From NCBI GenBank assembly GCA_016859345.1, contig CM029126.1, positions 12,305,027 to 12,369,026 on the forward strand: a DNA stretch of 64,000 bases, written 5' to 3'. The notes beneath the pieces are model-generated. The model saw only the letters and a list, made by a program, of their open reading frames with translations, ran no database searches and had not been told where the DNA came from. Below, in pieces: positions 26,003-35,902 of this stretch (position 1 is its first letter; every line of letters begins with the position of its first letter). The position numbers and the translations under genes are program-made. The DNA is from Istiophorus platypterus. Lineage: Eukaryota > Chordata > Actinopteri > Istiophoriformes > Istiophoridae.

Positions 26003-27915
26003 CACACAGCACACACAGTACACAAAGTGAGACACTTACCCGTGGAGCAGCAGACGTACACTCGTAGTCTCAGACAGCTGCGGCCGTGGTGATGGGTGGG
26101 CGTGGCTGTGAAACATCAAATGCACAATTGATCAACATCATGCCGGTCTGTATTCATGTGCTTATATTGCTTGTATTCAGAGTTGGACAAAATGTGGCTT
26201 TCCCAAAAACAAAATGACAAAAGTCGTGTTTTCAACCTTTCCTAGCTGCAACAACACCTGCCCCCATGGCGGCAGTTATCACTCACCAAAAACATGACTG
26301 TTGTAAGCTTATAAAGTGTTTTAACTGCAATTCATAGAGTGCCTATGGATAGTTTAAAGCAAAGAATGTGGGTAATAAACCTGTGAGAACAACGGGTTAA
26401 AAAAGTTCAGATGTCCCTGAGGGATCCTGGATCTTACAACACACAGATGCAGGTTTCATTTGTACAATGATGGGGCCAAAAACTAGTTGTTTTGAGCTTT
26501 GTAGTGACTGACTGAAAATATCAGCTGTAGACAATGTTTTTATTTTTGACGTGATGCTCGTATTGATGTTAGGGAGTGTAAAATCTGATAAGTTGGGAGA
26601 TAGCAATGTTTTTTAATATTAACGTATAATATAAAACAAACTTGATCCCCATGGATCCCTTGTATTTTTTTTAAAGAACTGCGATTAAGATAAATACTCT
26701 AAAATGGGTAATTTTACAGTTAAAAAAAATCAATTTGTCAGAGCAACTATGTGATGGTTGCAATCTTTCTAAATTACCTCAGACCAGCACAGACCTACCT
26801 CGGACCTATTTCTGCATTTCTGTCATGCAATTTTTTTGTTGTTCATCAGCGAACATATTCACCAATACTGATACATGTGCAATAATCTAATACAGACTAA
26901 GATATCAGTCTGGCCAATTTATCAGTCTAATTCTAATATATACCATATTTAGCAATAACGTGGGAAGCATATTTAACTGTTTGTATGATCATAACTGAAA
27001 AAAGGTTCCTTAACGCCTGTAGAGAAACAAACAACCAAGGAAGCATGTCTTTGTATTGAAGAATGTGCAGTTTTCTGATTTTGGTGGTGCACAACAAAAT
27101 TCTCTAGAGACATCTCCCATTTAATAATGTAGGTTAAATGAGTACAGCGCTCATTTTACAGCCATTTAACACATGAGACATTTATCTTTAGCATGGAATA
27201 TTTGTTTTTTAACGGTTTTATGAGAAGCTAAAAGTTATTATACTATAGTTATTATTTATACAGTGTCATATTGGCACAAGGTGTTGTGAGTTAATTTGAT
27301 TACCAATCAACAAAACGGATGAGCCTGCCTGAGGGCTGGGTGATACGATTATATTAAATGGCAATTTCTTATCCAGAAATTACCCGTGTACAGACTTTGG
27401 CAAATCTGAACTGCGAATTTATTAAATCCATTTAACAATAAAAAATAATACATTTCATCTATTGGAGTGTTTATCAGGTCGTAGCTCTAGTCTCACTGAC
27501 CTCCTCCTCCAAAAAATGATTTATTATCCTTTTCCATTTACATTCGGGGGACAAACAGTTCACTGGCACATAATATTGATATATATTGACATGAACTTAG
27601 CGACTTGTTTGATTCCACTCACAGATGTAGTAGTACTCCTGTCCAACGTGGAACTCGTAGCCCAGCGAGAAGGCGCTGTAGCGCTGGAACTTTTCCGAGA
27701 ATTTAATGGGCGCGTGGGGGGCATGAGGCCGGTTACACTCCCACCTCTTGAAGCCAAGCTGGGGGTCGCAGTTCCTGTAACCACGGTAGCTGACCATGTA
27801 GAGGACGTACTGTTCTCCGGTGCCAACCATGCGCTGGCTGTCATTGTAATGAGGGCAGTAGATGTCCAAGTAGTCGTTGACATTCACCTGCATCGTGTAG
27901 CCCTCCCTGCGCAGA
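20164..27915 (-). CDS. efna3: ephrin-A3, GPI-anchored Eph receptor ligand (5' end missing)
   Basis: This is a split gene on the minus strand; joining 27915-27623, 26105-26040, 24913-24836 and 20282-20164 gives 184 residues and a TAG stop. Ephrin-A proteins sit on the cell surface through a GPI anchor and bind EphA receptors at cell contacts, guiding axons and setting tissue boundaries. Numbering from the first whole visible codon, the four ephrin-domain cysteines are at 20, 49, 60 and 108; the family pairs them 1-3 and 2-4. The motifs GFKRWECNRP and KFSEKFQ mark the receptor-binding core, and one N-glycosylation site (NDS) is at residue 24. The start LRREGYT, the phrase VNVNDYLDIYCPHYN and the tail VPKLEKS fit ephrin-A3 better than A1, A2 or A5. 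The C-terminus is a hydrophobic GPI signal. The signal-peptide exon is absent from the window. Assignment to the family is near certain and to A3 strong; the a or b ohnolog is undecided. Confidence 0.95.
21500..21574. repeat. TG-rich tract with (GCGTGT)n
   Basis: Alternating purine-pyrimidine stretch with several CpG steps; part of it is a hexamer repeat. Confidence 0.85.
22064..22096. repeat. (TA)n microsatellite
   Basis: About 33 bp of TA repeat in intron 4. Confidence 0.93.
24836..24913 (-). CDS. efna3: efna3 exon 4: acidic linker, possible cassette exon
   Basis: This 78-nt exon has a strong pyrimidine-rich acceptor (tctctctctctttcag, AG at 24915-24914) and donor gtgagtc from 24835. It completes the alanine and encodes SDVDDEPQPTEPDYTLRPGL followed by KIDDI. 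The peptide is an acidic, proline-containing spacer between the receptor-binding domain and the membrane anchor. Both boundaries are phase 1 and the length is a multiple of three, so skipping it would join exon 3 to exon 5 without a frame change. The matching exon of some other ephrin-A genes is alternatively spliced. Sequence conservation is low in this linker, so placement rests on splice sites, phase and the GLKI/DDI similarity to family linkers. Confidence 0.88.
25130..25690. repeat. purine-rich low-complexity stretch
   Basis: GA- and GGGAGA-type sequence, interrupted around 25230-25500 by mixed sequence. It includes (GGGAGA)n near 25179-25210 and lies wholly in intron 3. Confidence 0.8.
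25962..26003. repeat. (CA)n microsatellite
   Basis: About 42 bp CA tract, 40 bp past the exon 3 donor in transcript direction. Confidence 0.93.
26040..26105 (-). CDS. efna3: efna3 exon 3: end of ephrin domain
   Basis: This 66-nt exon is bounded by acceptor ttcacag (AG at 26107-26106) and donor gtaagt from 26039. It completes the split serine and encodes TPTHHHGRSCLRLRVYVCCST, then gives the first base of an alanine codon. Cysteine 108 is the fourth ephrin-domain cysteine, and the string LRLRVYV is the final core beta strand. The vicinal CC and the TPTH start resemble mammalian ephrin-A3. The HHH run is a local feature of this copy. The exon is too short to be found by simple open-frame scanning and was placed by splice sites, phase and homology. 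Confidence 0.95.
26106..27622 (-). other. efna3 intron 2
   Basis: A 1.52-kb AT-rich phase-1 GT-AG intron. The only recognisable item is a short fragment near 27333-27352 reading agggctgggtgatacgatta, which resembles the terminus of a small inverted-repeat transposon family of fish. Otherwise nothing was seen. Confidence 0.9.
27623..27915 (-). CDS. efna3: efna3 exon 2: Eph receptor-binding domain
   Basis: This 293-nt exon encodes residues 1-97 of the visible protein, most of the ephrin beta-sandwich. The acceptor is tgcttccag at 27916 and the donor is gtgagtgg from 27622. The first base completes a codon begun in exon 1 (phase 2) and the last base T starts the serine completed by exon 3 (phase 1). 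Cysteines 20, 49 and 60 are here, with the NDS sequon and the segment FQRYSAFSLGYEF that forms the main receptor-contact loop in known ephrins. The acceptor was chosen over an AG 9 nt downstream because it keeps LRREGYT, which matches mammalian ephrin-A3 from memory. A 162-codon open frame lies on the opposite strand and is taken as a shadow. Confidence 0.97.
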
Positions 27916-28266
27916 CTGGAAGCACAAAGAGATGGCTAGAATTAATATAATTACAAGACAGTACAATACATAACACACGTGTAACATATCATACACCAAA
28001 CCATATTATCTAATCCTCAAAATCAAAGGGGTTTCAAGTTGACATTATAAATCCTTGCATTTCCACACATTTTTCATCTTTACTCAGCACACAGGATAAA
28101 ATGCACTACTTTTATGTTCAAAAATTTCACAGTGAACATTGTCCTTATCCTTTTCACAGTGCATTTAAAAACAATGTAATTTCAAAACCGAATAGGTGTT
28201 GTTAATGCTTTCAATAAATCTGTAGTGGTAATATTTCAATCAACTCACAGAGTAGTGTCTTCTCCA

Positions 28267-28284
28267 ATAGCACACACACTCACA

Positions 28285-28334
<50 letters not shown>

Positions 28335-28360
28335 GACAGACACAGACACACAGACACACA

Positions 28361-28418
<58 letters not shown>
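28267..28418. repeat. compound (CA)n(CAGA)n(CA)n microsatellite
   Basis: About 150 bp of CA repeat with an internal block of CAGACA units, in intron 1 about 350 bp 5' of exon 2. Confidence 0.97.
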
Positions 28419-28421
<3 letters not shown>

Positions 28422-28631
28422 TGGCACTAACTCCATTTAAAGAAAGCAACATTTTTAAACATATGTTTTAAGCAACACAAAACTCTCTCACATACATCAC
28501 CGCAAAGACAGCTTTATATCTCAGGTCTCTGTATGTTATGTTGTATTTCGGATGCTTTTGCATGAATTTTTAACAGGGGTCAAAGAGATCTTTGTTTGAG
28601 AGTTATAGAGTTATTAATAAAACAAAGCAGG

Positions 28632-28642
28632 TGTGTGAGTGT

Positions 28643-28700
<58 letters not shown>

Positions 28701-28702
28701 AT
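28632..28702. repeat. (TG)n microsatellite
   Basis: About 70 bp TG tract, opposite in orientation to the CA tract at 28267-28418. Confidence 0.95.
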
Positions 28703-28734
28703 TTGTGGCTGTGGGGGTGCTGCATGCAAAGAAT

Positions 28735-28885
28735 GCGGAGCTGAGTCTTCAGTATGGACTCAAGGCCCCGGGGCCACAGCTCCTTCTCCTGGTGTCAGCG
28801 TAGCGTTGTCCCCTAACCCCAGCGCTCGTACATCAACCTGAGCGCAACGTTGCGCTCACGTCAGCCGTCAGCGTCCTAGCTACGT
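28735..28885. promoter_or_regulatory. CpG-dense block with a perfect 20-bp palindrome
   Basis: This 150-bp block has many CpG dinucleotides, in contrast to the CpG-poor DNA around it. It contains TGAGCGCAACGTTGCGCTCA at 28839-28858, a perfect palindrome, and repeated GTCAGCG/GTCAGCC words on both sides. It lies about 0.9 kb 5' of efna3 exon 2. A regulatory role is inference; no promoter elements or splice donor for an alternative first exon were recognised. Confidence 0.35.
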
Positions 28886-29147
28886 TTCCCCCCACCCCAA
28901 AGCTCATATATCAGTGTCAACCCTAAAAAAGACTTGGCTTGACAGGCAGATAAGGTCTGATTCTGTGTCTGGGAGTGTATGTGTGGGTATGTGTTTGTGT
29001 GTGTGAATGTGTGTGTAGTTTGTGTGACAAAGTGAAATAGATTCTTTCCTGACATCCAAAAGCCTTCTTTTTCCCCCCATCACAGACACGGGCCCATATC
29101 TGTGTGACAGAGACAGGTTGCAGTTGTAAATCATACACACGTCGATG

Positions 29148-29148
29148 A

Positions 29149-29205
<57 letters not shown>
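29148..29205. repeat. (CA)n microsatellite
   Basis: About 58 bp CA tract with one AAAC interruption. Confidence 0.95.
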
Positions 29206-29208
<3 letters not shown>

Positions 29209-30004
29209 GGATGTTCTAGCGGTGACAGTGTAAAATCACAAGGGGGCAGCAGTGTGTCTTAGTAAACTCAGCCTGATGCTTCCTCTCTCCCTCTTTGCCA
29301 GTTCTAGGTCATGTCTCCAGGGAGATTATTATTCAATTATTAAATGAAGATCGAAACACTGTTCCCAATGTCTCCCTCTCTCCATCATTTCTTACTGCTT
29401 TTTCAAATCCTTCCTGAATTTGTCTTTTTCTCCCCACTATCCATTTCTCTCTTCCCCTCCTTTCAGAGCAACATGAACGGAAGATTAATTGTTCAACATC
29501 CTCTCCTCTTCCCTCTTCTCCTCTCACTTTCTCTTATTACATCATTTACTAGCCTGCAGAGGAGATTTACTTCGTGTGGTATTAGTGATAGAAAAAAAAA
29601 AGCGTAAAATGCTTCAAGGGAACTATATTTATAGTGAATGCAAAAAAAGAGAGAGATGTGGAGGGTGAGAGGGAAAGAACACAAGTGAGGGATGAGCTTG
29701 GTTCCACCAGGGAGGCGTGAATGCAAATCGAGTAAAAGAGCAGTGAGAGCCAGAATGGAGCAGACAGAAAAAAAAAGAGGCTGTTGGAGAGTTTTACGCT
29801 ACCAAAGAAAGGCACGTTTTCCAAGATGAAGGGATAATGGGAGAAAAGAAAGAGAAAAAAATTGATGCGCGGGCAGCTTGAAGCATCTATAGTAATCTGA
29901 AAGCAAATCACTTCTCAAAGATAAAAGCTGGCTTTAGGATTCCCACTGTGTATGTATATCTATTTGTCTGTCTATGTGTGCACATGCACCTGCTTTGAAT
30001 TGTA

Positions 30005-30048
30005 TGTGTGTGTGTGTGTGCGTGTGTGTGTGCGTGTGTGTGTGTGTG
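30005..30048. repeat. (TG)n microsatellite with CG steps
   Basis: About 44 bp TG tract containing GCGTG units. Confidence 0.93.
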
Positions 30049-31265
30049 AACAGGCATTTCTATGTCTGACATCAAAGCTTATCACCCTAATCTGCCAACC
30101 TTTTCTATCTGATAGTGTGACATATTTCAGGGGTGTGTCTCTGACATAAAGCCACACTTACAAACAAACACAAAACACAAAAAAAGAGATGATTATCCAC
30201 AAATGTGCCTTAATAGGAAATCCATGGTCATGAAAACGGGCATCAGAATTACTTAATGTTACAATAATCTATCTGAAATCACAATATGCTTTAGTTTCGG
30301 GCTGTGATAATCTTATAATCAGAAAATCAGATGTGGCAAATTGCAGAGCGAGTAAAAGTATTATTTTTAATCATGCCTCTGCAGTCTCATTCGTACATGA
30401 CAATGATATTGCATTAGCAGAAAGTTGCATCAAACGTCACGCTCCTTAATTGCTCCTAAGTTGCATCAACAACTTTGCACTAAACAGTGTACAGAGGTTT
30501 TTGCAGGTAGACGGGGGCAGAAAGAAAAATAAATCTGTGTTTGAGACACACCATCGGGATCAGTGCTGGGCTGTTGTTTTTTAATTGGCATAGAAGCCAT
30601 GGTCCCGTTGGTCATGTTATATCCAATGGACCACAGAAACCCTCTTCTTTACACACGCACAAACCCAAAACTATGACTCTGGCTGTAAGTGAAGGTCTGT
30701 ATTACCAGTCATGAATTTAGAAAATTCCAATACAACAGTTGAGGACAAACTATTTGAAACTTCAACTACAATAACTGTTGTATCCTTCACTAGCACTCAG
30801 TCACTGTAGTCACAAAATTGTAACAACACAGAACAGAAAAATACGATTAAAATGAGGCATGTCGGTATATTCACTTATAGTTAAGAATGGGCTTATTCCA
30901 TTCCAATACTCCCAGAACTCAGATCTTTTCGTAGTTCATGTCATAGATTTGCTCAAAAGAAATCATGTAACAGCTTCTATTAAATTCATGGCACTTTCCA
31001 TAATCCTATAGCTGTACTGCAGATATTGATGAATTTGAATTTTTTTTTTAAAAATTACACAGTTAATATACCCGAAAAAAATGGATTTTTCAGCTCCAGA
31101 CCTATATTTAGTAAGAACTGTGGCACTCAGTTTTTATGCAGGACCAAATAGCTTCTAGATGTGATAGAAATGTATTAATACTACACAGAAACAAAATCTT
31201 GCTGCAAGAAAATGAAAACCAGTTGGAGATTTTAAATTTTTTTTAAATTAAAGATTTTTGTTCAG

Positions 31266-31267
<2 letters not shown>

Positions 31268-31296
<29 letters not shown>
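31268..31296. repeat. A29 homopolymer
   Basis: Twenty-nine consecutive A bases. No retroposed body could be recognised on either side. Confidence 0.95.
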
Positions 31297-31298
<2 letters not shown>

Positions 31299-31979
31299 TT
31301 TACTGTCAAATATGTTGCAAATTATCCACAGGGTTTCTTGGATGTTCAGTACAAATTTTAGCCCTATCCAATAAAAAATAAACGATTTGTGAGGCTGAGC
31401 ATACAAACACAAACAACTGCAGAAATTACTAAATTCAATTTCAGGGTAAGACTTACAAAATTCACAACAAACAAGAATTTGGAGTAGCGCTATTGAATTT
31501 TGCAAGTTCCCATAAATTACATAAAAGTTTTTTTGTGATTTTTTAAAAGAAAATTAACAACATGAACCAGGAGGTTCATGTGTAGTTTTACTTTCATTTC
31601 GCATAGATAGAAGAAAAATGACAACCACAGTGAGATACACATGCTCAAACTGAAACTAGAACCATCTTGCAATGTGATTAAACCAACCACAACACCTGTC
31701 AAAATGTTGACACGCAGGCCCATACGCACTCAGTAATCATGGCTCAAGCCACACCCATCTTCAAACTCTGCCTACGTTCTGCTCTATACTACACACCTGT
31801 AAAGTTTTGTTGGTGTGTAGGGGCCTTGAGGGAAGACGCCGCTACCATGGGAACAAAATCTGTCTACAGACAAAGAGACTGACGGACAGACAAATAAAAC
31901 CCGACGAATTACTCAAAACCGCCCCTTTGGTAGTTCCCACTACATCAGATGTCACGAGAACCACATTTTGCCGTGATGA

Positions 31980-32040
31980 CACACACAAACACACACAAAC
32001 ACACACACACACACACACACACACGCATGCACACACGCAC
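31980..32040. repeat. (CA)n microsatellite
   Basis: Imperfect CA tract with CG steps at its right end. Confidence 0.93.
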
Positions 32041-32739
32041 TCTCAAGGTGAAAACAATACCATCCCTACTATTGCGGCTGGCAAAGAGAACCCTGCTATT
32101 GGACTGAGCCGGAGTCTAGGTCTCAGTATATGTGAAACCTAGACGAGGCAGGAAAAAAATTCGAGACTGATCCCTATTTATACCGCGAATTTAAAATGTC
32201 ACTGCCAATGTGTCAGGGGTGTTGATTCAACTTTGCAGTAAATTTGAGGCTGCTGTTTTTGTTTTCCTGGGTTACATAATCTGGTAAAGAGTTTCTAAAA
32301 TTTTAGATCCTGCATATGTCAGCAAGTTTACAACATATTATAGAGTGCAATTCAACAACACCACAGCTGTACAATTTACCAGAAAATGCAGTCAACAAAA
32401 AATGTACTGGGCTCGACTAAAACATTTTTAAAAAATATATTTTAATATTTATTTAATTTACTTGTTATTTTATTAGTTTTTTTTTCAGTCACTCTGTGTA
32501 TGATCATGTTTTAAATATAATTTTACTACTAATGTTTTTTATTCAAAATGGTGTAAGTAAATGTATCTGCTGTATCAATTAAATAGATACAATAAAAGGA
32601 ACATTTCAACGTTTTTTTAAAAAAAGGATGAAAGCTTCAGCCCCATGAAAAGACCACACTGTGACATTAATCGTAAAAGTAAAATGTTTCAGTGTTTGAG
32701 TGACTTAAATTTAAGTCTTTAAGGGAAAATGTGACAGTT

Positions 32740-32948
32740 TCATACCGTCACATTTACAATATTCCTTTAGTCTGTGAGGATTCTCGGTCATTAAGGTCAT
32801 AGTATTTCTAAGTGCCATACGAGGGCATTTGTATTCGCTTGAGGTTCTTGAAGACATGTCACCTCTCAACGGAAGAAGCCTTTCGGATGAGAGATAAAAC
32901 ATCTTCAGGAACCTCAAGCTAGTCCAGCTGCCTTTGTACAGCAACTAG
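32740..32948. mobile_element. interspersed repeat with a long hairpin core
   Basis: The core is an imperfect inverted repeat: arm 32837-32867 starts gcttgaggttcttgaagaca and arm 32889-32919 ends ttcaggaacctcaagc, with a 21-nt spacer. The words agaagcctttcggatgagag and agtccagctgcctttgtaca belong to a sequence I have met repeatedly in fish genomes. I cannot assign the family with confidence. Confidence 0.6.
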
Positions 32949-35807
32949 AAATATTCCTTCACTCTGCTTCAAGACAAAAAAGAATGCAATTAATATTTTA
33001 AATTTAAAAATCTGAAACCTTTTTTTTCCCCCTTTATGATATTCGACATTACTGAATAGTAATGCTCTCTGAAAACCTCAAATCTAGAGAAACAGAGAGA
33101 CACAAAGGTGGAATAGCTCATAAGATGTCATGATGTGTGGCTGTCCTCTGCTCTCTACTGATGCCTCTTTTAGTGTTGGATTGCCACTAATTTCATCTCT
33201 CATAAGTGATACCTGGCTACTTGCAGCTGATGGCAGCGAGGGCCGAGAGAGGGAGAGGAGCGTTTCATTAGCAACACGAGTCCGAAGAGCAGAGCAGCGG
33301 CTTCCAAAAGCAGAAGAACACTTACATACAGATCCAGCTGGAGGGATGCAGCGATGGAATGATGGAGAGAGAGATGGGAGGATTTATAGAATGAGACGAG
33401 GGGTAGTCGGGGTTAAAAGCTGCAGAGTCTGGCCACCAGGGAGCAGAGAGTGATAGCGGGAGGGAGTGAGAAGAAACAACAGCTAAGAGCAAGATCAAAG
33501 TGGGCCTGGATCAATGTCACTACTGTAAAATCACATCAGAGAGTGTGAGAGGAAGGGAGAGAGAGGGAGACAGAGTGTGTTGCCAATATAAATCAGTCGC
33601 ATGCAATACAATGCCACAGAGCTACCCCCTGCCTGACTATTATCTGCCTGACCTGTTGGAGCCCTGTATAAATAAAACAGTCACAACTGGGTTTCGACAG
33701 TGACAACAATCATTGTTTTTTTGTTCTCTTTTGGTAAGATGGTAAATTTGGAAAGAAGGGGGGCAGTCTGGGGATTGCACGCTCATACGATTAAAGCCAG
33801 TCAGGGCAGATTTCCCCCTTCATGCATGAAAAAGTCATAGCATGGTCTATACTGAATAGATACCATGTTTTTGAGAGCAGAGCGCATTGATCAATCCATC
33901 GCTCTATCCTTTACATGGTTACTTTACTGTAGACGATTAGTATTTTGTGTCCAGATCTTCACTATTATTCTGTTCCATTAGTCTGCGATTACATTAAGTG
34001 AAAAAAATGTTCTGGGGAAAAAAAAAAAAAGGTCGTGAGAGATTTTTCTATATTTTTTACAGCTATTTCCAGTGACCAACGATGAGATAATCAACTACCT
34101 ATACCTGCAATTTTTAACTTAAGCAGTGAGCTACGCACAAAAACAAGGAAAAGTGAAAGTAGTGACATAAAAAAAAACTTTAAAAAAGATTCTAATTTCC
34201 AATTTTGTCAAATAACTGAAAAAAAAATCAATGAAAAGCTAGCAGGTGTGTCAGCAGCACAGTGTTGTGTTTAATATTTCAGTCTAAACAACCTTCATAT
34301 GTGTGAACAAGTATTACAACAGTTCCTCATTTTGATGTTGCAGATGTTGAAGTGCTCCTTTCATGGTAAAATTGTTATTCATAATGAATATTCATGACAT
34401 ATCCTCGCTCAGTGTTTTGCCTTTTGTCTCCCTCTAGGGTTTGGACAGTGTGATGTTATAGATTACAGATTTTCTATTTCTTTTTGACTAGTTACATCAG
34501 CAGAAATGTGTGTGTTATCTCAAGGAGTTTAATTCGCGAAAATGATACTGTTTGTGGGAATTTTGTAAAAAAAAAGTTTTTGTCTCTGACAGTGTTCTAA
34601 GACTTTGATTAGAAGTCAATAAGACTTGAAGATTAGCAGAAAAAGACTCGACAATTTTGCTATATTTGAACTGATGCATCAGCCCCTCAATTTCTTTCTC
34701 ATGGGAGAGGATGCTAGCCGCCAACTGTAACTTAACAGAGTAAAATGTCAGCACCAAGCATCTGATGACGTGATCAGGAGCAGCCCAGGTGGACACAGGG
34801 ATAATTTAGGCTTCCAAGTTTTCATGTTCATTCTAACTACTAAGTACTCAATGATCAAACGCAGAAGGACCACAGGTGGCTGATTGGGCTACAAGGGCTG
34901 TAAAGTGTGTGTAACTGTGTGAGCGTCGGCAGACTGCCAAAAAAGAAAAAAAGAAAAAAATTATTTAATTAAAAACAACAACAACAAAAAAAACAAAACA
35001 AAACATGCATGTCAAGATAAATCAAGGTGAGAGAAATCAAGGGAGACACTTATGATGGGCACAAGGTTGGGCTGGATTAAAACTTGTCCAGCAGTGTTAC
35101 AAATGATTGCCAATCAGGTCTTAAAAGCCACTCTGCCTCCTGAGGCCAGAATTCTTAATCCCATCTCAGCAAGGTACAGAGATGCTAACACTGCTGCGAA
35201 AGGACTCCAATCAGCGAGCAGAGCGGATGTTATAATTGAATGGCTCCCCCGCTGAATGGAGACTCCCAGAGATCTGTAGCATCAATGAGGCCCTCATCAA
35301 ACATAGACAGGAGTCCTTCCTACTGTACCCTCCTCTCCCTACTCCCTGTGCTCTAACTTTCTTTCGCTCTCTCTCTTTTGTCTCCTTCCCTTTTCTCTCC
35401 TTCCCTCTTTCCCTCTTTGTTCTCTCGGGCTGTTACTGCATTTACCAAAGAGAAATCACGCAGACAACAGTTAAAAGGAGAACTTGTGTGTGCACATGCC
35501 CCTTAGTGATGCTATCTAATTCTATACTGGTCGACACTGAAGAGTTTGATAGGCGTGACTGCTGGTGAATAGGAGTACAACCTCTCTGTCCCTCATCATA
35601 TCCCCCTGAACAGTGGCAGGAACATGCATGTGTATTTGTGTCTATGCCTGCAGGAGTGTGTGTGTGTGTGTGGATGGGAGGGGACAGGGGACGTCTGATA
35701 AGTATAGTGGTTGAGTAAGTTCTAAATTCTCCCCACTGAAATCAATACCTGTCTAGAGTGTGTCCAACAGACTGGAATATGCTGCCTTCTTTCAAGGCCA
35801 CTACACG

Positions 35808-35902
35808 CGCACACGCTAGCACATGCACACACACACACACACGCACTACACATGCGCATGTATGCACACACACACTCCCGCCTCTCTCTCACACACACAT
35901 AC
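35808..35902. repeat. degenerate (CA)n stretch
   Basis: CA-rich DNA broken up by CGCA, CATG and CTCTC words. Confidence 0.8.

Larger units (their letters stand above)
24914..26039 (-). other. efna3 intron 3
   Basis: A 1.13-kb phase-1 GT-AG intron. On the plus strand much of 25130-25690 is almost pure purine, including (GGGAGA)n near 25179-25210, and there is a (CA)n tract at 25962-26003. In the transcript this is a long pyrimidine-rich stretch that leads towards the exon 4 acceptor. No coding sequence was seen. Confidence 0.9.

Noticed and set aside
27462..27950. 162-codon open frame on the plus strand opposite efna3 exon 2
   Set aside because: It is exactly antisense to a conserved coding exon and resembles no protein; long antisense frames are a known by-product of GC-rich codon choice.
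28225..28440. Regular CA/CAGA array that could suggest a spaced repeat array
   Set aside because: It is a compound microsatellite with no unique spacers; CRISPR arrays do not occur in this kind of genome.
31268..31296. A29 tract as the tail of a processed retrocopy
   Set aside because: No coding-like or mRNA-like body precedes it and no target-site duplication could be recognised.
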